NCBI GenBank assembly: GCA_002391105.1
Contig: DGRT01000051.1
Location: 1 to 42,780 of the forward strand
DNA length: 42,780 nucleotides
Origin: Lachnospiraceae bacterium UBA4381
GTDB lineage: Bacteria > Bacillota > Clostridia > Lachnospirales > Lachnospiraceae
Direction of reading: 5' to 3'
In this document: piece by piece, positions 16,801-25,165 of the stretch
Numbering within the stretch: position 1 is the stretch's first letter
Layout: each line of letters starts with the position of its first letter
The notes under the pieces: generated by a model
What the model was told of the DNA's origin: nothing
Seen by the model: only the letters and a program-made list of their open reading frames with translations
The model's database searches: none
Made by a program: the position numbers and the translations under genes

Positions 16801-18397
16801 AGATCAGATCCACCTCCTCATATCCCGCACCATAGCATCCGAACATTGTAATGGTCATAAGAAGTGACATTAGAAGTGTCCATCTCAGGACAAGCGGTTT
16901 TTGGAGCAGGGCAGTACAGATATCAGTACCTTTCTCACGCAGGATATTTACTATGATTACAGTAAGCAGCATAACGGCTACCAGTATCCAGTCATATATA
17001 TCCAGTCCCCAGCCGAGAGCTCCCTCGCCAAAGAGGGTCCTTAGGCTGAAGCCTTTTGGGATGTCTCTGATCATACGCATTCCTTCACCGAGGGAATCAG
17101 CCTGGAAGAAAAGCTCACCGGCAAATATGATGACCCAGGTTTTGAGTACGCGTATTACAGTTACGATTTTATTATCCTTACTTGTATGGAGCAGAGCCAG
17201 CACAGCATCGAGAGCCGGCTCAAGCAGAAGTTCAAGAACTATTACAGCGAAGTAGAAAACACCGTAGAATATATAGGTCCATTTGGGACCATGCCATAAT
17301 CCGTTGCAGAGCCATACCGGCAGCAGAGCGATAGCGGATGCTACAACTCTGGTGATATGCTTATTAACCCTGTTTTTTGAAAACTTATTCCACTTCTTGG
17401 CAAGCTTTGACATGGACACAGGATAAAATATATAGGTTTTGAACCATACACCAAGGGAAATGTGCCAGCGGCGCCAGAATTCAGAAGCATTTTTGGCAAA
17501 GAACGGTTGACGGAAGTTTTCCGGTAGCTGGATGCCAAACATGGTGCCGATACCGATTACCATATCCATACACCCTGAGAAGTCCATATATTCCATTACT
17601 GTAAAAAGTACAGCGGCAGCGACTACCTCATGTCCTTTCGTCTGGTGCTCCGGCGAGAATAATAAGATTACGGCGGGACTTAGCCTGTCTGCTATAACCA
17701 GCTTCTTCATTATTCCCCACATCAGACGTATCAGTCCTCTGGCAATATTATCAGGATCTATAGAGTTTCCTTCAAATAGTCTGTCCTTCATATCTGAGTA
17801 AAGGGCAATAGGTCCTTCTACTATGGTAAGGAAAAATGAAAGGTAGAGAGCGAGCTTAAAAGGATTCTTCTCTGCTTCGTATTTGGTCCAGTATATATCT
17901 GCCATATATGCTATTGCCTGCATTGAATAGAAGGATATACCCAGTGGAAGTTCAAAGATTTTTATAGGAAGAGGTCCCTTAGGTGTTGACCTGCCAATCA
18001 GCAGATTGATGTTTGTAGCAAAGAAACCATAATACTTGATGACTAAAAGTACAGAGAGTATCAGGGCTATTCCCAGAATCAGTACAAGCCTGGACCTTTT
18101 TTGGCAGTAGTCCTTTATTTCAGCTTTTGTACTGAAGCCTTCTACTGCTTTGTTATCTTTGAATTCTTTCAGTAATGCTTTTTTCTTATGGTTCAGTCTG
18201 TCTAGTACACGCCCTGTTATATATGTTACGACGATGGCAGGCACCAGAAATACAAGCATCCTGAAGTTAAAGTTTATATAAAAGATAAAGTTTGCAATCA
18301 GCAGTGCTATCCATCTTATACGTTTGGGTGACAACTGATATAATATTAGAATTATCGGTAAAAATATACAAATGAAGAACAGCTTATAGTAAAGCAT
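16787..18397 (-). CDS. MBOAT family O-acyltransferase, DltB/AlgI-like
   Basis: A 536-residue polytopic protein with the MBOAT core: FWRRWHISLGVWFKTYIFYP (about 305-324) and the catalytic-His motif NGLWHGPKWTY (His near 366). AlgI and DltB are typically somewhat shorter; the extra length includes a cytoplasmic loop near 75-105. It should move the group from the loaded carrier protein across the membrane to an envelope acceptor such as a teichoic acid or polysaccharide. It is the first gene of the operon, with an AAGGAG site before ATG and a promoter candidate about 40 bases upstream. Confidence 0.88.
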   Translation of the reverse strand: MLYYKLFFICIFLPIILILYQLSPKRIRWIALLIANFIFYINFNFRMLVFLVPAIVVTYITGRVLDRLNHKKKALLKEFKDNKAVEGFSTKAEIKDYCQKRSRLVLILGIALILSVLLVIKYYGFFATNINLLIGRSTPKGPLPIKIFELPLGISFYSMQAIAYMADIYWTKYEAEKNPFKLALYLSFFLTIVEGPIALYSDMKDRLFEGNSIDPDNIARGLIRLMWGIMKKLVIADRLSPAVILLFSPEHQTKGHEVVAAAVLFTVMEYMDFSGCMDMVIGIGTMFGIQLPENFRQPFFAKNASEFWRRWHISLGVWFKTYIFYPVSMSKLAKKWNKFSKNRVNKHITRVVASAIALLPVWLCNGLWHGPKWTYIFYGVFYFAVIVLELLLEPALDAVLALLHTSKDNKIVTVIRVLKTWVIIFAGELFFQADSLGEGMRMIRDIPKGFSLRTLFGEGALGWGLDIYDWILVAVMLLTVIIVNILREKGTDICTALLQKPLVLRWTLLMSLLMTITMFGCYGAGYEEVDLIYAGF

Positions 18398-18438
18398 GTC
18401 ATATACTCCTTGATGTAATCGTATTTAAAACCTACTAT

Positions 18439-18467
18439 ATACTATACTTATTAAACTGAAATGTAAA
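18439..18467 (-). promoter_or_regulatory. Promoter candidate for the dlt-like operon
   Basis: On the minus strand TTTACA (18467-18462) is followed after 17 bases by TAGTAT (18444-18439), about 42 bases before the MBOAT start. The remaining bases between the divergent genes (18398-18692) show nothing else I can support. Confidence 0.5.
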
Positions 18468-18692
18468 GCTATAGAAGAAATGTAAATGGCAGTTAAGGGG
18501 TGTAACGGATATATTTACAGGAGAATTATTCTTGATGATTCTGATGTATATGTTAGAATATTCACTGACCTTTGATGTGTCATATTCCTGCGTGGCAGGG
18601 ACTCGGATACGAAGTATATGAGGCGTATAATGGAGATAGCATTTGGCAGTTCGGTAATGCATCTGGAGAATACTTGGAAAGGACCGGTATAG

Positions 18693-19778
18693 ATGGGAGA
18701 AAAAACCGAAGAAAAAAGAAGATCAGAACATAAGTCCGGTGTCGAAAGAGCAAGGGAGTCTTACGAGAAGAAGCTTGACGGTTATGACAGATTTATAGAA
18801 AGACGGGAAAGGTTTCTGGAGAAAAATGATGAGCGGCTGGCAAAAATAAGGGAAAGAGATGATGATATTCTCAGGAAGAGAAGAGAAAGGTCTGATGACA
18901 GAATCTCTAAAAACAGGAAGGCTATAGAAGAGCGTATCATAAAGGGCGACAGTGATAAGCAGAAAAGATTTGAGAAGAGAACCAATCAGACAGATGAATA
19001 TATAGCTGCCCAGAGGAAAAAACGTGATGAGAAGATACGCCGGCACCGGGATAAGCTAAGTGATGACCGGAAAAGAAGTGATAAAAAGGTTCGTGAACTT
19101 ATAGATGATGCCAGGGTTCGTGAACGGAACAAGCTTAGACGTATAGAGGAAGAAAAAAGACAGGGGGAGCAGGCAGGCAGGAACTTCAGGGTTATAGTAA
19201 TTATTGGAACGGTACTGTTCGTTTTGATTCTTGCCTGTCAGTTCATCCTGCCGGGTACAGCGCTGAAGAAGGCAGGGATAATTGATGATACTCCCATAGA
19301 AGAGGTCATTCCTATTATTCCGTCCAAGGAATATAAGGAGTATGATGCTACGGCAGAAATAACCAGTGATCAGTTGCTCTGGTCTCTTCTGATGGAGCAT
19401 TTTAATCAGAATGAGACAGCAACTCTTGGCGTCATGTGTAATCTTAAGGCAGAGTCCAATCTGGAGGCGGGGAATCTGGAGGACTACAATAACGGTATAT
19501 GGAATATTAATGATGAGGACTATACAGAGAAGGTCAACAGGAAGACCATAGATAAGAATGATTTTATGCAGTCACGTGTGAACTATGCGACTAATGGATA
19601 CTATAATACGTATAACCAATGGGTTAACAAGGACGGGGGCTATGGATATGCCCAGTACACCTCCTATGATAAAAGGAAAGCCTTTACCAGTTTGCGGAGC
19701 AGTGGTTCGGTCCCGGAGGGCAGGGTGAGAATTATAAGTTCAATATCGGAGATCCGGAGATGCAGGCGCATTTTATAG
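18693..19778 (+). CDS. Membrane-anchored tail-tip-type lysozyme, N-terminal part (frameshifted)
   Basis: Residues 1-160 are an extremely charged, Arg/Lys/Glu/Asp-rich helix, probably a long single helix or coiled coil in the cytoplasm. A membrane segment follows (about 166-186), then an extracellular domain starting near 218 with LLWSLLMEHFNQNETATLGVMCNLKAESNLEAG and GGYGYAQYTSYDKRKA, the pattern of phage tail lysozyme-type peptidoglycan hydrolases, with the Glu of AES as likely catalytic residue. After DKRKA the frame runs into a non-homologous Arg/Ser tail. In the next frame the expected LYQFAEQWFGPGGQGENY continues from 19682, so one base is missing near 19681. An AAAGGA site precedes ATG. 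The gene is divergent from the dlt-like operon. Confidence 0.78.
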   Translation: MGEKTEEKRRSEHKSGVERARESYEKKLDGYDRFIERRERFLEKNDERLAKIRERDDDILRKRRERSDDRISKNRKAIEERIIKGDSDKQKRFEKRTNQTDEYIAAQRKKRDEKIRRHRDKLSDDRKRSDKKVRELIDDARVRERNKLRRIEEEKRQGEQAGRNFRVIVIIGTVLFVLILACQFILPGTALKKAGIIDDTPIEEVIPIIPSKEYKEYDATAEITSDQLLWSLLMEHFNQNETATLGVMCNLKAESNLEAGNLEDYNNGIWNINDEDYTEKVNRKTIDKNDFMQSRVNYATNGYYNTYNQWVNKDGGYGYAQYTSYDKRKAFTSLRSSGSVPEGRVRIISSISEIRRCRRIL

Positions 19779-20071
19779 TGCATCTGCTGGAATCTGACGA
19801 GTTCAGCTCCATGGATAACCAGATAAAAAATGCTGCTACGGTGGTGGATGCCTGCTACATATGGCTCAAAAAGTATGAGATTCCATATGATCCGTATAAT
19901 GATAATTATTATACACTTGCCTTTGACCGGGCTGCCTCGGCAGATACCATAAGGGCAGAGTGTGCTGTTTCAACTGAGACCCCGGATGAAGCCGGAACGT
20001 CCTCCGGTGGTACAGACAGTACGGAGGCTTCCGGAGAAGCAGAGACACCGGAGGAGGATGACGCCCGGTAG
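19682..20071 (+). pseudogene. C-terminal part of the lysozyme, out of frame
   Basis: The frame open from 19682 gives LYQFAEQWFGPGGQGENYKF followed by a helical end (FIVHLLESDEFSS, CYIWLKKYEIPYDP) that completes the lysozyme domain. A Thr/Ser/Glu-rich low-complexity tail of about 35 residues follows. The ATG at 19760 is in this frame but would remove conserved sequence and has no good ribosome binding site. A single C added to the CCTTT run at 19681-19685 would restore a 459-residue protein. Confidence 0.72.
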
Positions 20072-20136
20072 GCTGATCAGGCGATTTGTAATGAACTCAA
20101 GTTTGTGAAAACAGTTGCGCATAAGTATGTATAAAC

Positions 20137-20263
20137 AGCGAGAATGAGTAACGAGAATAAATAGCGGAAAAAATAGCGAGAATGAGTAACGAAAATAAAT
20201 AGCGAAAAAAAATAGTGAAAATGAGTAACGAGAATAAATAGCGAAAAAATAGCGAGAATAAAT
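20137..20263. repeat. About 38-bp tandem repeat abutting a start codon
   Basis: Three units (20137-20174, 20175-20213, 20214-20250) plus a partial one (20251-20263) share AGCGAGAATGAGTAACGAG and AATAAATAGCGAAAAA segments. Differences are single substitutions and A-run length. The array ends exactly at the ATG of the next gene, leaving that gene with no recognisable ribosome binding site. Confidence 0.85.
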
Positions 20264-21790
20264 ATGAATTATATACATATAAAAGAAAACAGTCATTTTA
20301 GAGACATACGATATATGGGTTTGGTTATATTGTTTCTCTTCATGTCTCTCCTGATTACCTCCTGTGGGAAAAACAGAATTGATGTGTCGGATTTTAGTTC
20401 GGTTCAGGAGTATAACCGGAAGGAGGTTATAGTCGGGACTGCTGATGGTTATATCTTTACTGCTTCAGCGCTTAAAGCTCTGCCGGATGCCCAGATCAAG
20501 GTGTTCGATTCCAGGGAAAATGTATATAAGGCTCTAAGAAGTGGAGATATAGATGCTGTAGTAGATGATGAGGCAATCATCAGAGCAATTATGAGATCCG
20601 ATAAGAATGTGAAGATAACCGAGGACTATATCGAGCCTTCGGATTATGGCTTCATATTTCCTAAAAATGATAAGGGCAGAAAGCTTAGTGAGGATTTTAG
20701 CCGGTATCTGAGTGATATGGAAAAATCTGCCGAGCTAAAGGCTCTTGACGCAAAATGGTTTGGAAGCAGCACAGCCAATAAAACCAGTGATGAGATAGAG
20801 AATCTTCCCGGAACAAATGGAGTTCTGAGGCTTGCATTTGATTCGAGCAATGTACCATTTGCCTACTATTCGGCAGGAAATGCGGTTGGTTATGATATAG
20901 ATCTGGCTATAGGCTTCTGCAGGGAATATGGCTATGGTCTGGTGGTTTCTGAGGTGGGATTCACCGAGATGCTGGATGGCGTGGCTGATGAAACCTATGA
21001 TGTCGGATGCGGTGCCATAACAATAACGGATTCCAGAAAGGAGCTATATAACTTTAGTGCACCATCCTATGTCGGAGGAATATCTCTTTGCAGCTACCGG
21101 ATTGAGACTTCCGGAGGAGGTGTTGCAGGAAATAATAATGGCTTTTGGGATAATGCTGCCAGAAGCTTCTATAATGCATTTGTAGAAGGGGCAAGATATA
21201 AGCAGTTTTTTAACGGGATACTTGTGACAATCATTATATCTATGGCATCTGCTTTATTAGGTACATTTCTGGGAGTTCTGCTATATGTACTAAGGGTGAG
21301 AGGGCATTTTATCATAGGTCTTATCATACGATTTCTGACCTGGATCATATATGGTATTCCTGCGCTGCTTATCATTATAGCTTTGTATTACAGATATTAC
21401 AGTACCTTCTATTATGGCGGTGTAGTTGCCTCTGTTATCGGCTTTACTATAGCATTTGCTGTGGAGATATACAGACTTATCAGAGATCATGCTGAGAAAC
21501 TGGATGATGGCAGATTTGAGAAGAATTACAGACTATATTTCAGTGACAGTAAGAGGTTTTTCAAGGAGCTGTTCTCAAGGTCAGAGGAGGGGCTGCTTTT
21601 GGATTACAGAGAAAGGATAGTGACCCTCATCAAGTCCACTGCTGTGGTTGGTTATGTCTCTGCATACGATATGGCAAAAACTTTTGACGTAATCAGAACT
21701 GAGAGCTTTGAGGTTGCCATGCCGCTATTTGTAACGATGTTTGCTTATTTCATACTGATACGTATAATAGCAGGCATCATAAAGCCCTGA
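20264..21790 (+). CDS. Amino-acid ABC transporter fusion: substrate-binding domain plus permease
   Basis: A lipoprotein-type signal (LLITSC, Cys near residue 34) is followed by a segment resembling the second lobe of a family-3 binding protein (about 52-165, ending with the AKWFG tail). A first-lobe-like segment follows (NGVLRLAFDSSNVPFAYYS to ITITDSRKELYNFSAPSY, about 183-278), so the lobes appear in permuted order. Residues about 305-508 are a BPD_transp_1 permease with four or five helices. Family members with this order exist in Clostridia, from memory. No ATPase is adjacent, so it must use one from elsewhere. The start is uncertain: ATG 20264 and ATG 20315 both lack a clear ribosome binding site. 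Confidence 0.8.
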   Translation: MNYIHIKENSHFRDIRYMGLVILFLFMSLLITSCGKNRIDVSDFSSVQEYNRKEVIVGTADGYIFTASALKALPDAQIKVFDSRENVYKALRSGDIDAVVDDEAIIRAIMRSDKNVKITEDYIEPSDYGFIFPKNDKGRKLSEDFSRYLSDMEKSAELKALDAKWFGSSTANKTSDEIENLPGTNGVLRLAFDSSNVPFAYYSAGNAVGYDIDLAIGFCREYGYGLVVSEVGFTEMLDGVADETYDVGCGAITITDSRKELYNFSAPSYVGGISLCSYRIETSGGGVAGNNNGFWDNAARSFYNAFVEGARYKQFFNGILVTIIISMASALLGTFLGVLLYVLRVRGHFIIGLIIRFLTWIIYGIPALLIIIALYYRYYSTFYYGGVVASVIGFTIAFAVEIYRLIRDHAEKLDDGRFEKNYRLYFSDSKRFFKELFSRSEEGLLLDYRERIVTLIKSTAVVGYVSAYDMAKTFDVIRTESFEVAMPLFVTMFAYFILIRIIAGIIKP

Positions 21791-21824
21791 CGGAGATTTA
21801 AGCTGTAGGAATTGGAGGTGCAGC

Positions 21825-22520
21825 ATGAGACTTATATTTGTAAGACATGGAGAACCTGATTATGATAATGACTGTCTGACGGAAAATGGTATCCTTCAGG
21901 CAAAGATGACAGCAGACAGACTGAAGGACGAGGGGATAAGTGCTATATATTCCTCGCCTATGGGGAGAGCGAGACAGACAGCTTCCTTTACTGCTGACCA
22001 ATACGGACTGGAGATAAATATACTGGATTATATGCATGAAATTGACTGGGGAAGTATAAGCCCTGAAGTTCCTCTTGAACATGACGGTCATCTCTGGACA
22101 CTGGGATATAAGCTTCTTGCGGATGAGCAGGAATATGTAGGCAGCAACAGATGGGCAGAGCATCATTTTTTTCGTGACAACAGATGTATGAAATATTATA
22201 AGATGGTTTCAGAAAGCTTTGATGAGTTTCTGACAGGCTTCGGGATAGTAAGAGATGGTAAGCTGTATAGATGTGACAGAGAGAATGATGAAACCATAGC
22301 GCTCTTTGCCCATGGCGGATCCGGTGCTGTGCTTTTCTCTCATATATTCAGTCTTCCGTTTCCTTTTGTGCTTACCTCACTGCCATATGGTGTATGCTCT
22401 ATCAGTATAATGGAGTTTGTGCCTAAGAAGGATAGTACCATTATTCCAAGACTTGAGCTTTTTAATGATATGGGGCATCTGGAAAATATTAAACCGGAAA
22501 AGCTTACATTTGAAAAATAG
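21825..22520 (+). CDS. Histidine phosphatase family protein
   Basis: A 231-residue phosphoglycerate-mutase-like phosphatase. The catalytic RHGEP lies at residues 7-11, SSPMGRARQTA follows at about 45-55, and the second histidine is in LFAHGGSG. The substrate is not evident; family members dephosphorylate small metabolites. A GGAGG-type site precedes the ATG. It follows the transporter fusion by 34 bases and probably shares its transcript, ending at the hairpin at 22579-22632. Confidence 0.88.
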   Translation: MRLIFVRHGEPDYDNDCLTENGILQAKMTADRLKDEGISAIYSSPMGRARQTASFTADQYGLEINILDYMHEIDWGSISPEVPLEHDGHLWTLGYKLLADEQEYVGSNRWAEHHFFRDNRCMKYYKMVSESFDEFLTGFGIVRDGKLYRCDRENDETIALFAHGGSGAVLFSHIFSLPFPFVLTSLPYGVCSISIMEFVPKKDSTIIPRLELFNDMGHLENIKPEKLTFEK

Positions 22521-22537
22521 TGAGTTGAAATATTTTT

Positions 22538-22566
22538 TTGACCAGTTAATTTTTATTTAATAATTT
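22538..22566 (+). promoter_or_regulatory. Promoter candidate before the ABC permease
   Basis: TTGACC (22538-22543), 17 bases, then TAATTT (22561-22566). A start near 22573 would place the hairpin at 22579-22632 immediately at the 5' end of the transcript. Confidence 0.4.
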
Positions 22567-22578
22567 ATGTAGTATCAT

Positions 22579-22632
22579 ACCTTCATAAACCGGGAGGCAG
22601 ACGCGTAGCCATCCGGGGAGTGAAGGTTTTTT
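22579..22632 (+). terminator. Structured terminator or attenuator before the ABC permease
   Basis: ACCTTCA (22579-22585) pairs with TGAAGGT (22621-22627), followed by six T. Inside, CCGG pairs with CCGG and GGC with GCC, separated by internal loops. It may simply end the phosphatase transcript. If the promoter at 22538 is active it would attenuate the permease operon. Confidence 0.7.
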
Positions 22633-22656
22633 AATACAAAAGAAAGGATCAGGAAA

Positions 22657-25068
22657 ATGTTTCTACACATATTAAAGAAGGACCTGAAGAGAAATAAGAC
22701 CATGAATGTGATACTCTTTCTCTTCATTGTTCTGGCAAGTATCTTCGTTGCCAGTGGACTAAATAACTTAGTTTCAGTTATGAACGGTACAAACTATTAT
22801 CTGGAGCAGGCAGGAGTTGGTGATTACAATGTCATTGTTCGAAATACCGATGATAATACTGCAGAAGAAGTTATTAAAAAGTCGAAGGTGGCAAAAAGTT
22901 ATACATATGATGATTCAATTATGTTTACAGAAGATCTTAAGGATGGTAATGGAAAAGTCATTAAGATACAAAACAGTATGAAATTAATTGAGTCTATTGA
23001 TAAGACCAGTCTTAAAATATTTGACACATCAAATGAAGAGATTACTAAAGTAGAAAAAGGACATGTATATATTTCATCTACTCTTATGAAGGACAAGGGT
23101 ATTGAAGAGGGAGATAAGCTTATCCTTACAGTAGGTGACACAGCTAAGACATTTATAGTCGATGGTAAGGCAAAGGAAGCCCTCCTGGGATCTAGCTTTA
23201 TGGGAAATGTCAGATTTTTCATTAATGACGAGGATGCAGAGGAATTCTACGCGGATGAAGTTTCAAAAGAAAGAGAGCTTAGATTGTTCTATATAGAGTC
23301 AGATGATATACCGGCTCTCCAGTCAGATCTGGCAGTTCTGGAAGGGGTTCAGTTCAGTGGTCCTAAGAATACCATAATAATGACCTATGTTCTGGATATG
23401 ATAGTTGCATTCGTAGTAATGATACTCAGTATATGTCTTGTTATCATATCCTTTGTAATACTAAAGTTCTCCATAGGATTTACTATTCAGGATGATTTCC
23501 GGGAAATAGGTGTTATGAAGGCAATCGGAATCAGAAACAGGAAGATCAGATCACTCTATCTTACCAAGTATATGATCATAGCTCTTGTGGGGGCAATCGT
23601 AGGATGTATCATAAGCTATCCATTTGCTGATATGCTGATGGAAAGTGTGACAGAAAATATGCTGCTGGGAAATTCCTACGGAAAGCTTCTGAATATAGTT
23701 GGTTCTATGCTTGTTTTTCTGGTTATCCTTGGACTTGCTTATCTATCTACAGGTAAGATCAAGAAGGCAACTCCTGTTGATGCAATACGAAATGGTGAGA
23801 CAGGTGAAAGATTTAAAAAGAAAAAAGGTTATCGTATAAGTAAGAGTCATGCAAGGAATACTCTGTATCTGGCATGGAATGATATACTCAGTAGTCCGAA
23901 GAGATTTATGAATATAATTATTTCTTTTGGAATATGTGCATTGTTCCTTCTCGTGCTTTCAAATACCACTGCGACCATGGACAGCCCGGCTTGTATAGAC
24001 ACATTTGGGCCAAAGTCTGATATCTATTTGCCAAATAATATAAGTACCAAAGAACTGGAAGTGTCCGGGATTACAGACAAGGATAAGATAGCTTTTGATG
24101 ATTTTTTATACTTGGAGAATGGAAGAGATAAGTATGTGGAATTTATGGAATCGGTGGAGAAGATGCTGAGTAAGGAAGGTATGCCCGGAAAAGCATTTGC
24201 TGTATTAATGTATCAATATAAATTCACTTTTGATGGTAAGGACTTTAGCTATAGAATGTTGCAGCCTATAAAGAATCCTGCTTCAGATCAGAAGATTTTT
24301 GAAGGAAGTGCTCCTCAGAATAAAAATGAAGTGGCTATAGGAGTGAAGATGGCTGAGAATACCGGTCTTAAGATTGGTGACACCATAGAGATAGATTTTG
24401 GCGACAAGAAGGAAAAATGTATCGTAACAGGTACATTTCAGTCTATGAATAATCTCGGTGACATATTACTTCTTCATGAAGACGCGCCTACATCATTTGA
24501 GACTTTTAGTGGAGCAAGCTCATTCCTTCAGATAACATTTACAGATAATCCAACTAAGGAAGAAATAGAAAACAGAAAAGAGAAATTAAGGGATATATTT
24601 GAAACGGAAAAAGTATATGATCAGCGAGAATTCTGTGTTGATACTATGGGCTCTCTTGAAACTATGCAAAGCGTAGAGTACCTTCTGATGGCTATAACGA
24701 TCATCGTGATCATTCTGGTAACTATCATGATGGAGAGATCCTTTATTGCTGATGAGAAGAAGCAGATTGCTATACTAAAGGCGGTAGGCTTTAGAGACGG
24801 CGATGTTATAAAGTGGCAGGTGATAAGATTTGGGATTCTGGCGGTTATCGCGTCTGTGATAGCTATGATGCTTTCCATACCTGCAACGAAGCTGGCTATA
24901 GGACCGATATTTGCAATGATGGGTGCCACGGAAATCGAATTTGTATATAACTTTGGAAGTCTCGTTAAGTATCCACTTGTAATATTAGCAGTAACAGTAG
25001 TTATAGCCTCGATCACAGCTCTCTATACCAAGACTATAGAGGCAAGAGATACAGCGTCGATTGAGTAA
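22657..25068 (+). CDS. ABC transporter permease with two FtsX domains
   Basis: An 803-residue type VII-like permease. One helix (about 17-37) is followed by an extracytoplasmic domain (about 40-245) and a first FtsX block of three helices (about 248-365) with GVMKAIGIRNRKIRSLY. A second helix near 425-445, a second external domain (about 450-685) and a second FtsX block (about 688-797) with AILKAVGFRDGDVIKWQ follow. Two large external domains distinguish it from BceB, which has ten helices and one loop. It pairs with the ATPase at 25166 and the two-component system downstream. Peptide or lipid efflux, or mechanotransmission, is the usual role; the substrate is unknown. Confidence 0.9.
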   Translation: MFLHILKKDLKRNKTMNVILFLFIVLASIFVASGLNNLVSVMNGTNYYLEQAGVGDYNVIVRNTDDNTAEEVIKKSKVAKSYTYDDSIMFTEDLKDGNGKVIKIQNSMKLIESIDKTSLKIFDTSNEEITKVEKGHVYISSTLMKDKGIEEGDKLILTVGDTAKTFIVDGKAKEALLGSSFMGNVRFFINDEDAEEFYADEVSKERELRLFYIESDDIPALQSDLAVLEGVQFSGPKNTIIMTYVLDMIVAFVVMILSICLVIISFVILKFSIGFTIQDDFREIGVMKAIGIRNRKIRSLYLTKYMIIALVGAIVGCIISYPFADMLMESVTENMLLGNSYGKLLNIVGSMLVFLVILGLAYLSTGKIKKATPVDAIRNGETGERFKKKKGYRISKSHARNTLYLAWNDILSSPKRFMNIIISFGICALFLLVLSNTTATMDSPACIDTFGPKSDIYLPNNISTKELEVSGITDKDKIAFDDFLYLENGRDKYVEFMESVEKMLSKEGMPGKAFAVLMYQYKFTFDGKDFSYRMLQPIKNPASDQKIFEGSAPQNKNEVAIGVKMAENTGLKIGDTIEIDFGDKKEKCIVTGTFQSMNNLGDILLLHEDAPTSFETFSGASSFLQITFTDNPTKEEIENRKEKLRDIFETEKVYDQREFCVDTMGSLETMQSVEYLLMAITIIVIILVTIMMERSFIADEKKQIAILKAVGFRDGDVIKWQVIRFGILAVIASVIAMMLSIPATKLAIGPIFAMMGATEIEFVYNFGSLVKYPLVILAVTVVIASITALYTKTIEARDTASIE

Positions 25069-25165
25069 TACCGCGTTTTGTTTGAAAGCGAATAGCACGG
25101 AGCGAAGCGGAATGTGAAGGTCAGCACCGCGATAAACTATGATTTAATAAAAAAGGAGAAAAGAT

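Noticed and set aside
16598..16867. Plus-strand Leu/Ser-rich repetitive frame
   Set aside because: It is the antisense of the decapeptide repeat in the SGNH protein.
18435..18662. 75-codon minus-strand frame between the dlt-like operon and the lysozyme gene
   Set aside because: It overlaps the operon promoter candidate, lacks a ribosome binding site and has no protein-like pattern.
20137..20263. CRISPR array
   Set aside because: The units abut without unique spacers and no cas genes are present; it is a minisatellite. The same holds for the arrays at 29305-29373 and 32600-32708.
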